Below, piece by piece: positions 45,416-58,990 of a stretch of 64,000 bases of DNA (position 1 is the stretch's first letter; each line of letters starts with the position of its first letter). Made by a program: the position numbers and the translations under genes. The stretch is from Isoetes taiwanensis (lineage: Eukaryota; Streptophyta; Lycopodiopsida; Isoetales; Isoetaceae), in contig JAJEKV010000044.1 in assembly GCA_021234155.1 (NCBI GenBank), positions 9,954,777-10,018,776 on the forward strand, in the 5' to 3' direction. Under the pieces are notes generated by a model. The model did no database searches and was not told where the DNA came from. It saw only the letters and a program-made list of their open reading frames with translations.

Positions 45416-45479
45416 CAGCGGTCAAACAACGGTCGAGTTTTTCCCGCCGGGAAAAGGAGGGAGAAGGGTGTGACGAACT

Positions 45480-46257
45480 TCGAAACGTCCATGAAGTTTC
45501 AGCGCTTAAAGTGCTTAAGCGCTTCACCAAAAGTTGTACCCCACTAAGCGATTTTACACCCAAAGGCGGATGCGGATAAAATTACGGGACTTTATGCGGG
45601 AATGCGAGGGGCACACCATCAACGATGCTATCAATCTCAACACCCGGTAAGCAATGAAGGCTTGACCCGATAGGGGTCATGCGAGCCCCAGTCGGATAGA
45701 TGCATCTTATTTGGGTTGGGCATATTAAATCATAGAAACCTTGATCAACCCGGCAATAATAGGAACATAGCCATTCCTTATGCAGCGATGATATGCGGGA
45801 CTTAGGCATGGTAGGATAACCTTCTTTTCTTATTTGTTTCAAAAAGGGGAGGGGGGGGGAGGTGGTTTCTTCAACCACATTCTTTACTTACTAAATAATA
45901 TCTTGATGTACTATAATTTTGCAAGCCCGATGGCGTGTACGGAGGCTTTGCGTTTTTCTATCACGGCATCGAGGGGCCATCTCTGTTTTACATATGTTGT
46001 TTTGTCTACGTCCTGTTTTGTTATCACTGGGTCCCCTATAGACCTAGTTGTAATTTCCTGTTTTGTTATCATGTTAATGTTCTTGAATTGACTACGGTCC
46101 TAAACTTACCTGATCTATGATCGTCGTGTAAATTGCATTACCTTATGCAATTAGGAATGAATATAGTATCTTTTGACTTAATTAATCATTTCTTTTTTAC
46201 ATACATCAACTTAGTAACTCTAATGCTGAGGACAACATTATTCTAAAGGGGGTAGAA
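45480..46257 (+). mobile_element. Residual internal sequence of the gypsy-type element, unit 2
   Basis: Counterpart of 18,660-19,419, ending in the polypurine tract 'ctaaagggggtagaa' before the LTR. A G-run at 45,847-45,859 differs in length from unit 1. No retroviral enzyme domain remains. Confidence 0.5.
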
Positions 46258-48552
46258 TGTGACATTCCATGTATTTATATGGTATACGTATAACTACCTG
46301 ACACATCACCAGTGTATTGGGACCATTGGGGACTAACCTAAAAGGGTTTATTGCAATTAACCTAACCTAATTAGACTAAGTAATGGTATTAACTAGTAAA
46401 ATAGGCTAGTTAGAGAGTGCCACTTGGCCTAATTCGATTGGCCAGAGGCAGCTTGCCATTTTTGGAGGGCAAATTGAGCTCCCAGCCCAATTCTGCCCCA
46501 AATTCGAGTTTGGAAAGAGTTGAGGAAGGAAGGAGCTGCCACAACCTGAAACCTGACCTGTTCTATGGATGTTCTTCGCGATACGGGCTCGAGCCCGAAT
46601 AGTGGTTAGTTTAGCCTAGTTTGTGTTCTGCTAACCTTTGTATGAGTAGATGAATGATTAAAATCTATTCTATAATCTATTGGAGAAGGATGATAGATGC
46701 TTTGAAGATGATTGCTCTCTCTTCTTGTTCCTCCCGTGTAGGGGTAGAAACCTAAAAGCTATATAGATTTAGTGATGCTCCTAGCTAGAACCCTTTAAAT
46801 CCCAGTAAATGTGGCATGTGCACAAGAGCCCACCTAGCTGTGGATACTATGAAGTGATTCAACACCAAATAACGAGTATGATGGTGAATCAGCAGTGGGA
46901 TCTTGCCTAGCGTGGCTGCAGGACTCCTACAGTGTGCTAGGCTTATAGCCGGTCCTTTTGAGAGGGCTGAGCATGGAGCGACACACTCTTTGGGTAAAAG
47001 AGGCGTGCCTATATGGACACCACGGACTCGAGCAGGCGGGGGAGTCGGCCTTTAGATTTAGGAAAGTAAGTCGAGGTCACAGAATGGGGGTCAGCGATGT
47101 GGCACGTGTTCTTTAGCACACCAGGATCTATCATGCTCCGGGGTGGGGGCGCCTCTACACTGCCCTCCCGGTGGGGGATGTAACAGGGAGGCGGTCTCAT
47201 AGGGTGATTCCAGGATTGTGTCTCCGGAGGGCTACAATCATGCCATAGCATATTTCAGCCTATCTGCAAAGCATGCACATGACGGGCGGATGGAGTAGAC
47301 TACCCTAGCCATTGTTCTATGCCAGCCAATTCCATTGTCATGATTCCGCCTGTCATTATTTGAAGGCCTTGACCGTCCATTGACCCCTTGAGCCTGAGCC
47401 CGGGGTAGAGCCTAAATTGATGCATTGCTTATATTGTGTTGTTTATGAGATATTATCCTTATTGTTGATGGATGGACCACCCTTCGAGGTGGTATGTTAT
47501 TTGATATATTGTGTGCTAGGTGCTAACTTGTATTTACTGTTACAGTTTTTTTGAAAGCCGTGAGACCGCCTGGGAGCGGTAGTTAGGATTTTTGCTTAGG
47601 AGGTGCCACTAGATGGCATGGGAACGTCTGGGAACGTTCCAAAAGGTTAGAAACTGTCTAGGTGCAATCTTGGTTAATTTTTAAATGGCAATTCTTTCGT
47701 ACAGAAAGTGAACATTTAATTAAAATGTTAAAATGGCTTTTAAAAGGCTAAAACCATTGAATGGAGAGGTCTGCGTGGTGGAACCTCATTGGTTGTATCT
47801 ATTCTAGGGGGATTCGTCCCTCTGTTATTGCGAACAGCAGCGAGGCTGCGGATGGATCTGTCTAAAAGGTTTCAGATCTGCAGAAAAAGGATGCGATTTC
47901 AAGGTTGGAAAAGGCCCAAAGCCTTTTCATAGTCTAATCTTAGCCTTGCCATCGGTATATAAAGGATGGGAGCCGCTTTGAAATGGAGGTTCTTTGTTCT
48001 TGGAGCAAACCATTTGTGTTCTTGGCAAGACTATACGACTTGATCCTCCATATTCTGCTGTTATAGACTATTTCGGATTAGTCATAGATCAATCCAGGTC
48101 TTTCTAGGTATCTCAAAGCTTAGTGTTTGCTTTTGGAGATTATCCCTTTGTTAGTGTGTCGGTGCTCTTCTTGAGCAATACTGCAGTAGCAGTATCGGTT
48201 CTTTTGATAAGAACTATTGAAGCTGAGCTTCAAGTTAATCCTGGGGATTAGTTGTCGGCTGTGCGTGGGGAGTTCTGGGAACTCAAAGCTAAGGGGAACT
48301 CAGGGGAGTTCAAGGTAGCACAAACGATCCCTCTTTCTTTTTGTAGACTGCAACATTTACGCTTTCGCGATTCAGGACTCCCATAGAAGGCGTGGGACGA
48401 ATAACACCTCTGTGTCCTTCACCCATGCATTTGACCATCCCAGGTGGCCCGGGTAGACGGAGGGCCTTTTCTACGGTGATGTAGTCACCATGGAAGGGGG
48501 ATTTCACGTATTTGTACTATGGGAGCATCGTCTAGAGTAGGGGAGCGTCACA
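46258..48552 (+). mobile_element. Long terminal repeat, about 2.3 kb, unit 2
   Basis: It has the same TGTGACATTCC start and GGGAGCGTCACA end as 19,420-21,723, with a TATA box (tatataaag) at about 47,957. It is near-identical to the unit 1 LTR except for a damaged patch at about 46,960-47,190, which is full of small indels. Confidence 0.8.
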
Positions 48553-50431
48553 AAGAGCTATTTAGGAACGTGTTTGCAATGGAGATCTGCAACAATATAA
48601 GCAAGCAACTCCTAAACTAACCCTAAATAACTTGGAATTTAAAAGATCAAGAAAGCATAATCTCTGATGCCACAATCTATTCGTGTCATTGTGTGTCAAG
48701 AATAGAGAACCGCATTATAGACCTTAATGTCCCCAGTCATAATAGGTGAATTAATGTGTTTGCAAATTGAACACATTGGTTGCATCTTTATTGGCCCCTC
48801 CCACCATCGTATCTTTAAACAAACTACAAAATCCTCCCCATAAATGAAATGAAGCCGTTGTCTTTATTGTACAAAAGACTTCCCAAGCTGTTGACTTAAA
48901 GCAAAGATTTTCAAAAAATCAAGATCACTCATTTTTTACATTTTTTAAGCATCATTGTGTTCCATTTATTGTAGATATTGATTTGTTGACTTAAAGCAAA
49001 GATTTTCAAAAAATCAAGATCAATCATTTTTGACATTTTCTTTAAGCATCATTGTGTTGCACACCATTTATTGTAGATAATGTTTTGCAGTCAATGACTA
49101 GAACAAAAATTTGGCACAATTGTAACTATTGTGTAATAAATAGAAACTTCAACTATTGTTTAAACAATTTGTTGTATGGATCTCATTATTTATCCCTAAG
49201 CAAACGAACTAACATGTCAAACATTTACTAGAGTTTAGCATTAGTAATCATAAAGTACTTGACAACCAACCTCTTCCATAGCCAATCTCATCCCCATATT
49301 GAACAAAACACTTTACTACCATGAAAGACAAGTTTGGCTATAGCATGCTAAATTCATAATGCAGGTGAGCACAAAGCATAGATATTAATGTGTCGGCCAT
49401 GTTGTAGCCACTGGAATTTGCATTCATGTGATAGTATATTTTGACACACGCCCCTACATTTAGTCACACAAATGCATTACATTGTCGCATTGGACATCAA
49501 TTGACCACATGTTTACTATTGCTCGACATCTACCACAATATTTCTTGACTACAATCATACACAACTTTGATCCCATTGTGTACATCATGACTAGATTATT
49601 TTTCAACCCCATTGCCCAACACCCCCAAAAAAAAAAAAGGGAAAGGGAAAAAATAAAATAAAAAGCAAAGAAGCACACGAGGAAGGCTTTAGCAAGGTAA
49701 GAATTGTTAGATTTTTATTTAGGCTTTGGTGGCGATTGGTGGCTAAGCATTTTCTAGTTGTGAAATTTTGCTTCTTTAGGGCGAAATCACACTATAGGAC
49801 CGAGCACCCTATCACACTTAGGATGCTAAAATACGGTCCTTGAGGGCACCACCGAGTATTTTAGACTAATGACATTACCTACAAAAAGCTTACGTAGGCA
49901 TCACATCACCAACTATATCCCCGTAATCAAGCTTCTTCCCTGATTGCATTCCTGAATCCAGCATGAATTTTCACTATTCACCTTTTTGGGCAATGATTGT
50001 TCTATTTTTTGGTAGTTTGTTGGTCCAATGGTCATCAATTCGGATTCAAACACTTTGTTATTGATTAAATTGGAGCTTCTGACGATTATAAAAATTAAAT
50101 TAAACTTTCAAAATCTAATGAGATTTGGCATCGAAGATCATCGATGCTTCATGAAAAATTATCAATGGCGATGACTTTGTGCCATTTTGTTTTTAGATCG
50201 ATACAAAATCATTGGCGCGTTCATTTGCTTCTGACCAGGATGACATGTAAGTCTTTATAAAATATTTTGACATGATAGTGCGACGTCGACTAATGATAGA
50301 ACCATTTATGGGCTCAACACCCGCCTAAACATGAGACATATTTATTTAGACTCTGCCATAGTGTGATTCCAACCTTAGTTGTGAAATTTTGCTTCTTCTT
50401 TGGCTGTGATTTCGCATTATTTATTGATGGG
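48553..50431. other. Unrecognised stretch after the LTR, unit 2
   Basis: Counterpart of 21,724-23,600 with the same internal repeat of 'ttgacttaaagcaaagattt'. The A/G-rich tract at 49,622-49,660 and the following 600 bp differ from unit 1 in many small places. No gene. Confidence 0.45.
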
Positions 50432-50440
50432 TTGTTATTA

Positions 50441-51254
50441 GGGAAAATTCTAAAACTACCCCTATATCTTAATATAATTATCAAATTACCCCTGTATTTA
50501 CAAAAACTATCAAAATGCCCTTCTTTTTGTAGCAACGACTATTCTCTTCACGCAGAAGAACATCGCCCCAAAACCAATTCTGTTCTTTCGGCAAAGCATG
50601 GTCTTGAATCCATTATCTAAAGAAGATTAAAGAGAGATTTGAAACGGAAGGAGTTTGTCAGAGAAAACCCTCTTCTCTGAGTGATTATTCTATCTGCATG
50701 TTTTATTTTGAAACAATGATTGCCTTGATGAGAAAAAAAGTGAGAATAAGAGATAAAATGGGTGGATCCACAAAAGGATACTTCATCTGCTTTGCGTGCC
50801 TTTTTGACGAGAATTAAACATGACTAACTTATAGCGAGGATTCAAACAATTATCTTCTACATTTTGTTAAATTTGAATTGGCAAAACCTACACTTACAGG
50901 GGTATGAAATGGGCGGAAGAAGCCCAATAAAAAAACCACCGGTAGTAAGAGGAGAATGAGCTCGGAAAAGCGGGCTTTAGTATGTCTTTATTTTTCACAA
51001 GTTTACGTACTTATGGGCTGCCGATTTTGCTTACACACTTGGACCGATTTGGATCTATCTCCAAGGAAGTTAAAAATATCCTATTCGAGTTCCACAGTTC
51101 ACGGTAAAACTCGTCTGATTATGAAGATTGAGATTGTTTTCTAGAGTCAAAATCTGAGAGTCATGTCAATACGGGGACATTTTAACAAATTCAAAAATAC
51201 AAAGGGCATTATAACAATTTCGAACAAAACGAAGGGCATTTTTAGAATTTTTCC
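50441..51254. mobile_element. MULE-type non-autonomous element with 9-bp target duplication, unit 2
   Basis: TTGTTATTA flanks both sides (50,432-50,440 and 51,255-51,263). The ends GGGAAAATTCTAAAAC and the reverse complement of GGAAAAATTCTAAAAATGCCC pair slightly better than in unit 1. Length 814 bp. No coding capacity. Confidence 0.75.
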
Positions 51255-51263
51255 TTGTTATTA

Positions 51264-53278
51264 TTGGATAATTAATCAGTTTATTTTATTCTCCCATGCC
51301 ATTCAAGTGCTTTAAACCAAGCTTGAAGCACCAACTATATAAAAAAATTGATAAAAATTAATTTGAAGACATAATAGATTTAGTCAAGCCCAACTGGCAC
51401 TTGATCATATATAAAAGAAGGGTAAGAGCTTTATTTGTACTTTATGGCAAGCATGAAGGCTGCAAAATTTACAGCTAACAAAATGTTATGTAAAGCTTCT
51501 TACTTAATCTGTTCTGTTTTCCTCTATTCCAAGAAAAAACGTTATTATGCATGCATAGATGAATTGTCTTTAAACACATCCTAACATGCATAGCCAGTTA
51601 AAGAATAAGAACCGCATTTGCTCTCTAGATATATTACAACTCGGATATAAACACCAATGTACATCGTGCCTTATCTTACAGAAACTTGCCGAAGCATCCA
51701 CATTAAAGAGAAATCCTCTTCACATGATCAAGGACCCTGTTGATTGCATGTCATGATGGAAAGCTTGTTGAGCACCTGCATGGTGCTTCCCAGTGGCATA
51801 GCTTATAGGAACAAAATGAGGTTACCTACCATATCTAATAACATATTATGGAACCTGTCAATGACATGTTTTGATGATGCCAAAGTGACCATTTTTGTGC
51901 AAGAACTGTTAATATTATGACAACAAAGATTTTACCTTTGCAATGTGTGTGATCTTCTTGCATGGGTTTGTCGATCAACAAATTTGGAGAATAAGCTAGA
52001 GCAGAGTTCCTATTGTTGAGCTGTACATGGACTATGCAAAAAATATGGACATTGATTCTACTATCAAGTTGCCTTTATTGGATAAGGCAATGTCATTACA
52101 GAAAGAGCCCGACATGCCATCCTAGCAGGAGGATGATGATGGAACTCATGCTTGGAATGAACTGTTATGATCACTACATATCTAGAAAAGCGCCCAGGAT
52201 CCAAAATATCCAGATCATGTTCTTGACAGTTTTATACCCAATCTGTTGGATTTACAAAAGGAGTCGTACATAGAGGTAAAACGAACCTTGTTGGAAACAT
52301 ATATGCAAAAATGTATTGCTACAAGTTGCACGATTTTGCATTCATGTAGAGCGATTTGTTGCACACAATTTCATATACACGCATGCCAAGTCCATCACAA
52401 TCTAATGAAGGGTTTTCATGATAAACACATGTACTTGCAGTTAGTTTCAACATATTTGTCTCAAAAAGCTCAATGTTTCATAAGATTCATTCAATGCCAC
52501 GGGCTCGATGTCAAAGCTTCCATTTATGGAAAGCATGAAGGCGCAAAATTTCTGACTAACAAAATGTTATGTAAAGCTTCTTACTTAATGTTTACGTTCT
52601 ATTTTCCTCTATCCCAAGAAAAAGCGTTATTATGCATGCATAGATGAATTGTCTTTAAACACATTCTAACATGCATAGCCAGTTAAAGAATAAGAACCGC
52701 ATTTGCTCTCTAGATGTTTGTGGCAACAAGGTTTAGTTAGAGGCAAACATATCTCAAAAATGTATTCTTTGCAAGTTAGTTGCGATTTTGCATTCACGTA
52801 GAACGATTTATGGAGCCACATGAGAAGACAACTAGCTTGTTCTTGAGGAGTTGAAGCATTGAAATTGGATCTGGATTAGACCAAACAAAAAGAATCTAAG
52901 TTACAAGATTGAAGTTAGAATGTTGCTTAACCCGCTTAAAATGGCAAATTGTCAAAGTGGTGATGCGAGAGTTTTTGTGCATTTCTTACACGGGTATGTT
53001 GCATTCATGAATTTTTTGCTTCTAATTTGGCGATAATGCCTCTGCTTTCACTTCGATTCATGAACTATTTGCATTTGTATTGATCGATGACTCTCTTTGC
53101 ATCAATGGTGAAACTTTTGTTGTAACTTATGATGCAATGACGATATCAGTTGGCGAGATCCTCTGATTTTGAAGAAGATCAAGATCCGGATCCACAGTTA
53201 TGAAACCACCCAAAAGGAGCATAAATCCGGAAACCTTATAATCCATGTTTAATCTTCAGGACAAATCATGCGCTGACC
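51264..53278. repeat. Segment present only in unit 2, with about 1.09-kb direct duplication
   Basis: A block of about 175 bp ('aaaatgttatgtaaagcttc' through 'catttgctctctagat') occurs at about 51,450-51,630 and again at 52,540-52,715. Between them is about 0.9 kb that unit 1 lacks. It includes a coding-like frame near 52,010-52,130 (YAKNMDIDSTIKLPLLDKAM) that I cannot assign. Unit 1 keeps a single block, as expected after recombination between the direct repeats. A further insertion of about 80 bp relative to unit 1 lies at about 52,825-52,920. Confidence 0.65.
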
Positions 53279-53665
53279 ATGGGCTTTAAAAGGAAGGATC
53301 ATGGCGCGGCCTCTAGAATGTCTACAATTCTATCAGCGATAAAAAAAAAAAGATTGGAACAACGGGATGAACTTGAAGGAAATAGTGCAAAACAATGGAG
53401 TGGGAAGGAACTTTGTTCTTTTTCTTCACGCCTTGACCAAAAACACGGCGAAGGGATCGAAAAGGAAAAAAAAAAAAGGCAAAATAGCGAAGGGATCGAA
53501 AAGGAAAAAAAGAGATGGTTTGAGGAGCGGATGCGGGCGGCCGTTCTAATGGACCGCCATGATTACGAGACACAGGGAGAATGTAATGGGCAGCATCTAC
53601 GTAATGCATCCTTTGCCATGCTAAAAAAGCAGTTTTTTCTTGCCATGGCCAAAAAAGTGCCCTAA
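53279..53665 (+). pseudogene. Coding-like fragment, unit 2 copy, unknown protein
   Basis: The open frame starts MGFKRKDHGAASRMSTILSA and is Lys/Glu-rich. GIEKEKK occurs twice because of a duplication of about 33 bp that is absent from unit 1. It ends near FFLAMAKKVP. The longer frame and conserved start suggest this was an exon of a real gene. No family recognised. Confidence 0.35.
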
Positions 53666-55002
53666 AAGCGATATAAAATCGAGAAAGCGAATCAAGAAAA
53701 CCTACAAAGAAGGCGAGAATTTGCCCGATCTTGGAAAAGCAGCGACCCAAATCCGCGGAGAAAATTGGAGCTTACTAACGGTAACAAAAGCCCGAAGGCG
53801 GGGGGGAAGAAGCGGTTGTGTAGGAGAAACAAAGGCAAGAAAAATGCGAAGGATCAGAGACTAGAAGAAATAAGATGAAGGATTGATTGATCGTGCTTGG
53901 AAGAGGAAAAATACACGGGATTGATGAGCAAGGGACCGCTTCTCTTCCCATCTTTGTGCCCATTTTTGACCGAATTTTTAATTTCCACGGCCTTAGATTT
54001 GTAAGTCTAGAGATCGATGGTGCAAAATAAACCCATCGGATTTTGATGATATGGAAATTACGTGGATAGGCTAGAATTTGAGGAAAAAGCTGTAAGCTTA
54101 GGTAAGGATGGTGTGCTAGAAAAATAACATAAAATAAAATAAAATAAAATCCAAAAAGTAATGCACAAGATGGCCACCCAAATCTACACATCCCACACAC
54201 ATATAAAATAGTTTACACATGCGGAACATCCATACATCCCACACACATATAAAATACACAAGGCCCCCAAAATTGAATCAGTATGATTTTTTTCTAATGA
54301 TTTCCTAATGAAAATCAACTCTTAAAATCGATATTGATTTGTGGGCCAAAAAGTTTACAAACCATGTCTAGTTATACAGTATAGCTCATCAGTACAGTCT
54401 CGAGATATGATAAACAAACGTGTTTTTATTAAGGTAGTGAAACATGACAATTATAGTTGACTTCTATAACAATCTAAAATATATGATATGTTATAGTAGT
54501 TAATTCGTCAAGTTAAGTAGAATAGTATCTGATCAGGTCTATCTTCCTTAGTTTATTGATTTGGTAATTTTAAGTGCATAATGTGTATCTTCTGTTGTTT
54601 ATTGACGTGGTAATTTGAAGTGCATATATTATAGCGATTTAAAGTGAACGAGAATCAAGCTTCAAATGTTATGGAACAAACCAAAAGCTCAACAACAAGA
54701 AACAAAAACATAATGCAAGATCAGAAAAACCAGTACTTATTTTTGAAGAGCTTGTCGAATTTGGTTTCAAAGTACGCAAGGACCTAACATCAAGCTTGCC
54801 AACCTCGAGCATAGATGAAAGCGCCATTTCTGGTTTTCAAAAAAAAAAAAAAAAAAAAAGCCACAATACACTAGAGTAAGATGTTTAGACAAACAAACCT
54901 CTTTTCTAGATTGCCAAGGTATCTGTAAGGTTGTCAAGCTCTTATTCTTGAGCATCTGCAATACAAAATAGGCTAAGAGATCATATAGATTTTAATCGCA
55001 CA
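53666..55002. other. Unrecognised stretch, unit 2
   Basis: Counterpart of 25,578-27,060. The (aaaat)n run at 54,128-54,151 is shorter than in unit 1 and the A-run at 54,839-54,859 is longer. No gene. Confidence 0.45.
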
Positions 55003-55725
55003 AGAAAACTTCGAAGCATCACCTCAACTAGATTCTAGCTTCTTCCCAATCCAGCGATAAACTGCAAGGACTCGAGGCTTAGCATGCGGAAGTAAAAGAT
55101 CAAGAGAAACCTTAAAGAAGCGTTTGATATCATACCGGATAGTGGTTTTAGGCTATTGAAATCCAGCGCCACAACATCGGATCAAAGTAGGAAGAACACC
55201 GCATTGGAAAAATAGAGATAGATAGAGAAAAAAAATGTTTGAATGCATCAGGCCGGATCCCAAGGGCGCCATACATCCGGATGGCGGGATGAGCTCCATA
55301 AAGAGAAAAAAAACGTTGAGGTATTAGGTTTCCGGATATCCTTTTGGGCGTTGAAGAAGGAAAAAAGAAGGTTTCGGTGAAAATTCTTTCCCATAAAAAA
55401 CAAGAAAACTTCGAGCGACACCTCAATTAGATTCTAGCTTCTTCCCAATCCAGCGATAAACACCAAGGACTCACGGGAGGCTTAGCATGCGAGTAAAAGA
55501 TCAAGAGAAACCTTAAAAAGCGGTTTGATATCATACGGATAGCGGATTAGGCTATTGAAATCACGAGGCGCCACATCATCCGGGCAAGATCAAGAGTAGG
55601 AAGAACACCACCGCATTGGAAAAATAGAGATAGATAGAGACAAAAAATGTTTGAATGCATCGGCGGATCCCAAAGCCATACATCCGTCTGACGGGATGAG
55701 CTCCAAGTAACCGTAAAGAAAACAA
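55003..55725. repeat. Direct duplication with 400-bp period, unit 2
   Basis: Counterpart of 27,061-27,799. The two blocks start at 55,003 and 55,403. This patch is heavily altered relative to unit 1, mostly at CAG/CTG positions. Confidence 0.75.
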
Positions 55726-58700
55726 GGTCTTTGCCGACGGGAGGTTGCCCTCCATGGCCGGAGGGTGAAGTGGCTTAGGAGCAGGTTTGACAACCCACGG
55801 TACCACCCTATCATTCCACGCCCTCTTGTTACTCCAATAGTACACATTAGATGAAGAAGGGGCGTTTGTTGTCTCCATTGTGCACATTAATCTGTCAAAA
55901 TATTATGTGATGAGATGCCTGTATCAATTTTCTCTTGGTGCAGCCCACATTCTATGTAGTCAAGTACATAACTACATAACGATGAAATAACTACATAGCC
56001 AATATAAAAGAAATATCATTTTTAAAATTTTGTCCAACATATATCCATCATATGCCCAACATTTATATATTCTTAACACTTTCCCATCATTTTATTGCAT
56101 ATGTTGGCTAATATTTGTAGAACATATTCTTTGACATTATATTTTTTACAACAAATAATTGCCCAATATTTAATGCGTAACACTTATTAATATTTCGAGA
56201 ACTATTTTTCAACATTGCGAACCAGGATTGGATAACATATATGCAAGTAACATTTGTCAATGTTTGCTAAGTATTTGCCATGATCTACCCATGCATTGAG
56301 GAGGGGTAGAAAACGGCAGAATGCTATTTCTTAGATTGGGTTTTCATAATCCTCCAAACGCATTGGACTTGCAAGCCTTTACCCATATTTACGTATGTAG
56401 GTTTCACCAAAGGAACCAAAGGAACAACTAGAAGATGTGCCATGATATTGTAAATATGATTGTTATTGATAGGCCATGAAACTATTAAAATTGTTAGCTA
56501 ATCTATTATTATTGCCATTCAGTCAATGGTAAGGAAGTTGAGAACCATCAACAAATTGCATCAAATGTTTTAATAATGCAATCCTCCACTAGAGGGGGTG
56601 CCGGTAGCGGTTGTATGTTATATATAGAATGCTTGGTACATATATTATATATACTACAAGTCTTTGTACTATAAGAGGGTGCACAAAGTCAAATGTATGT
56701 ACGTTGGGGCATATAGACTTCCCAATCCTGTGAAGGAAAGTTTACCAACATTCCATTAAGACTATTAGATATTCTAAGATATTCTAAGTTTTCTAGGAAT
56801 CTATTAAGATTCTCCAAGGTATTGCAGTACACCTTAAGATTATATAAAGATTCACTACAAAGCACACCAATCTGAAAGTTATACCTGGATTCCCTTAAAA
56901 TTCCCCCAAAAAACAATGATGTCCTCATTTCAAGTTCTTGACAATGCAGAACTTGAAGATAAGGGTTGTGACCTTTTTACTACCAACAATCAAAGGAGCA
57001 TACGGTCAAAAAAGTTATTGGCAATATTGCCACCAAATTCTCGAATTATTGGGTACGTTGTACACTTATTAGAGATCCTTCTCCTCGTTTTCGAAAAAAT
57101 TGGGCTTCTAATTAAAATGATTCAAAATAAAATAGTCCCGACACGAGTTAACATTCACAATTAAGTAAGTTGTAAGTGTAATGCACATACTTCCTACAGG
57201 CTATTCAAAAAATGAACTTGTAAATACCAGATTCTAATATTGAATTAAATCTTGGCAATATGCTTCTAAAAAGAGGATATTTTGATTTGTCAATGCCATA
57301 ATCATACTGCTCATATGTGATTCTCGGCGATGGAAAAGAGAAGAACAAAGTTAGCCTAATCAAAGCAGTTGTATAAATCACACGAAGACCAACGCATACA
57401 CATTTGGATGTTTTAAAGCATATTCAAAGCATATGCACCGTATGAATGATGAGTTTACTTACAACATGAGGTTTGATGGTTTAGTTTCGCTGGTTTGAAT
57501 ATAATGCAGGGTCAAACATATAATGTAGAGAAGGTGACATTGAAATTGTTGTGGATTTCCTGGGCTTCGGAAGCAGAGATCATGCCAGGTAAGACATTCC
57601 CATCTGTGTTTTGTATTGGTTGATGACATGCAAGATTCTAAGCTCGAATATTTCTTGTTGCATCCAGCTCCAAAGATATAATTTAGAGGAGACATTGAAT
57701 TCTACTTATCTGAGCCAATGGCACCCTAGATGCTGGAAGTAGAACACATCTTCACCAAGATCTCTATAATAGTGGCATTGTTTTCACTAACAGACGATCT
57801 TTCATTCACACGTATTCTCTGATTACATTTAAGGTTAGGATTCAAGAAAGGAAGCAATAAATTGCTTAGTGTGCTCTCAAGTCCAAACATATAATTTAGA
57901 GCAGACGTTGAATATGACTATTGTCGCTACCTATAGGAACTAAAGAGGCTGCAAAGATAAACAAATGCCTTAAATGTGTGATATCATTGAGTAATAACTA
58001 ATTGAATGCAAAAGCAACCCATATTAATTTCCCTGGACTCTGGTAAAGGGTCAAGCTCACAAAACACTTAGCATATTTTGATGATGCAAAGGGGCACTTG
58101 GTGTGTTATTGCGACCATGTTCTCTGGTCTAATTTTAGTGCATGGCAATCTAGGGGGGAACTTATGCTACAATAGGTCTGAAGTGCAAAGATTGAGTGGG
58201 GGCTCCAACGTAAACTTCTCCATAATGTAGTCATTTTGTTATAAACCATAAACATGTCTCAGTTGCTATAACAAAACAACGAGGTTAATTAGATAGTTTC
58301 TAGTCATACGCTAAGTTCAACTTTTGCTAACTGCAACCCAGGACAACCAATTCTTGAATGATAAGAATTTCTTGTGGTTCTACCAATGACCTTCCTTTCA
58401 ACATCCTAACAATGCAAAACCTCAAGTTGAGTGCAATCGAGATGATTGAAAATGTACCCATAGGTTGTTATCCTGTTTATTAAAGGAGACATTGAACGTG
58501 ACTTATTTGGGCTAAAAGCACACGGCAACTATTGTGAATAGATGCCAATATCTTAGCAACGAGTGTTTTGTTTCAAAGTGATTGGGTTATCATTGTCGTG
58601 AGAAAAAAATACCCCTTGCCTTTAAAAAAATGTTGATTTAGTTAACATCTTCGGGGTTCCAAGGTTGTCAAGTTTCCAGTACCATCTATAATAGTTGAGA

Positions 58701-58740
58701 TGATTCCATATATGTAATATGTCTCAAGGTCTACGTATGC
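55726..58740. other. Unrecognised stretch, unit 2, clean match to unit 1
   Basis: Counterpart of 27,800-30,830 and nearly identical from about 55,950 on. No gene recognised. Confidence 0.5.
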
Positions 58741-58990
58741 AACGTCTAGATGCTATAATCCTACTGACGTGGCACAAATATGGCTTATTGCTAAAATTCC
58801 CAACATCCGCCCTTAAGCCATATTTTCATAAAGCTGCAATTCTTTAACGTAATATCCTCCTAATGATGGAAGTAGAAGCTTGAGCATTCACTAAACGATG
58901 GTTCTTTGCACCACATTTGGAGCAAAGGCGATGAGGACAATCTTTAAGTGGTGGCACGCCCAATAAACCCCCTTGAGCAGAATCTTTTTT
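58700..58990 (-). mobile_element. Copia-like LTR start plus gag zinc-knuckle fragment, unit 2
   Basis: The LTR start TGTTGGGAATTTTAGC reads downward from 58,805, preceded on the minus strand by the polypurine tract and by a CCHC knuckle at about 58,880-58,920. That knuckle is disturbed here by a change at the 'ccagtgg' to 'cgatgg' site. No pol domains. Confidence 0.5.

Noticed and set aside
53322-53750. 142-codon minus-strand frame
   Set aside because: Antisense of the Lys/Glu-rich plus-strand frame with low-complexity Phe/Ser content; not coding-like.
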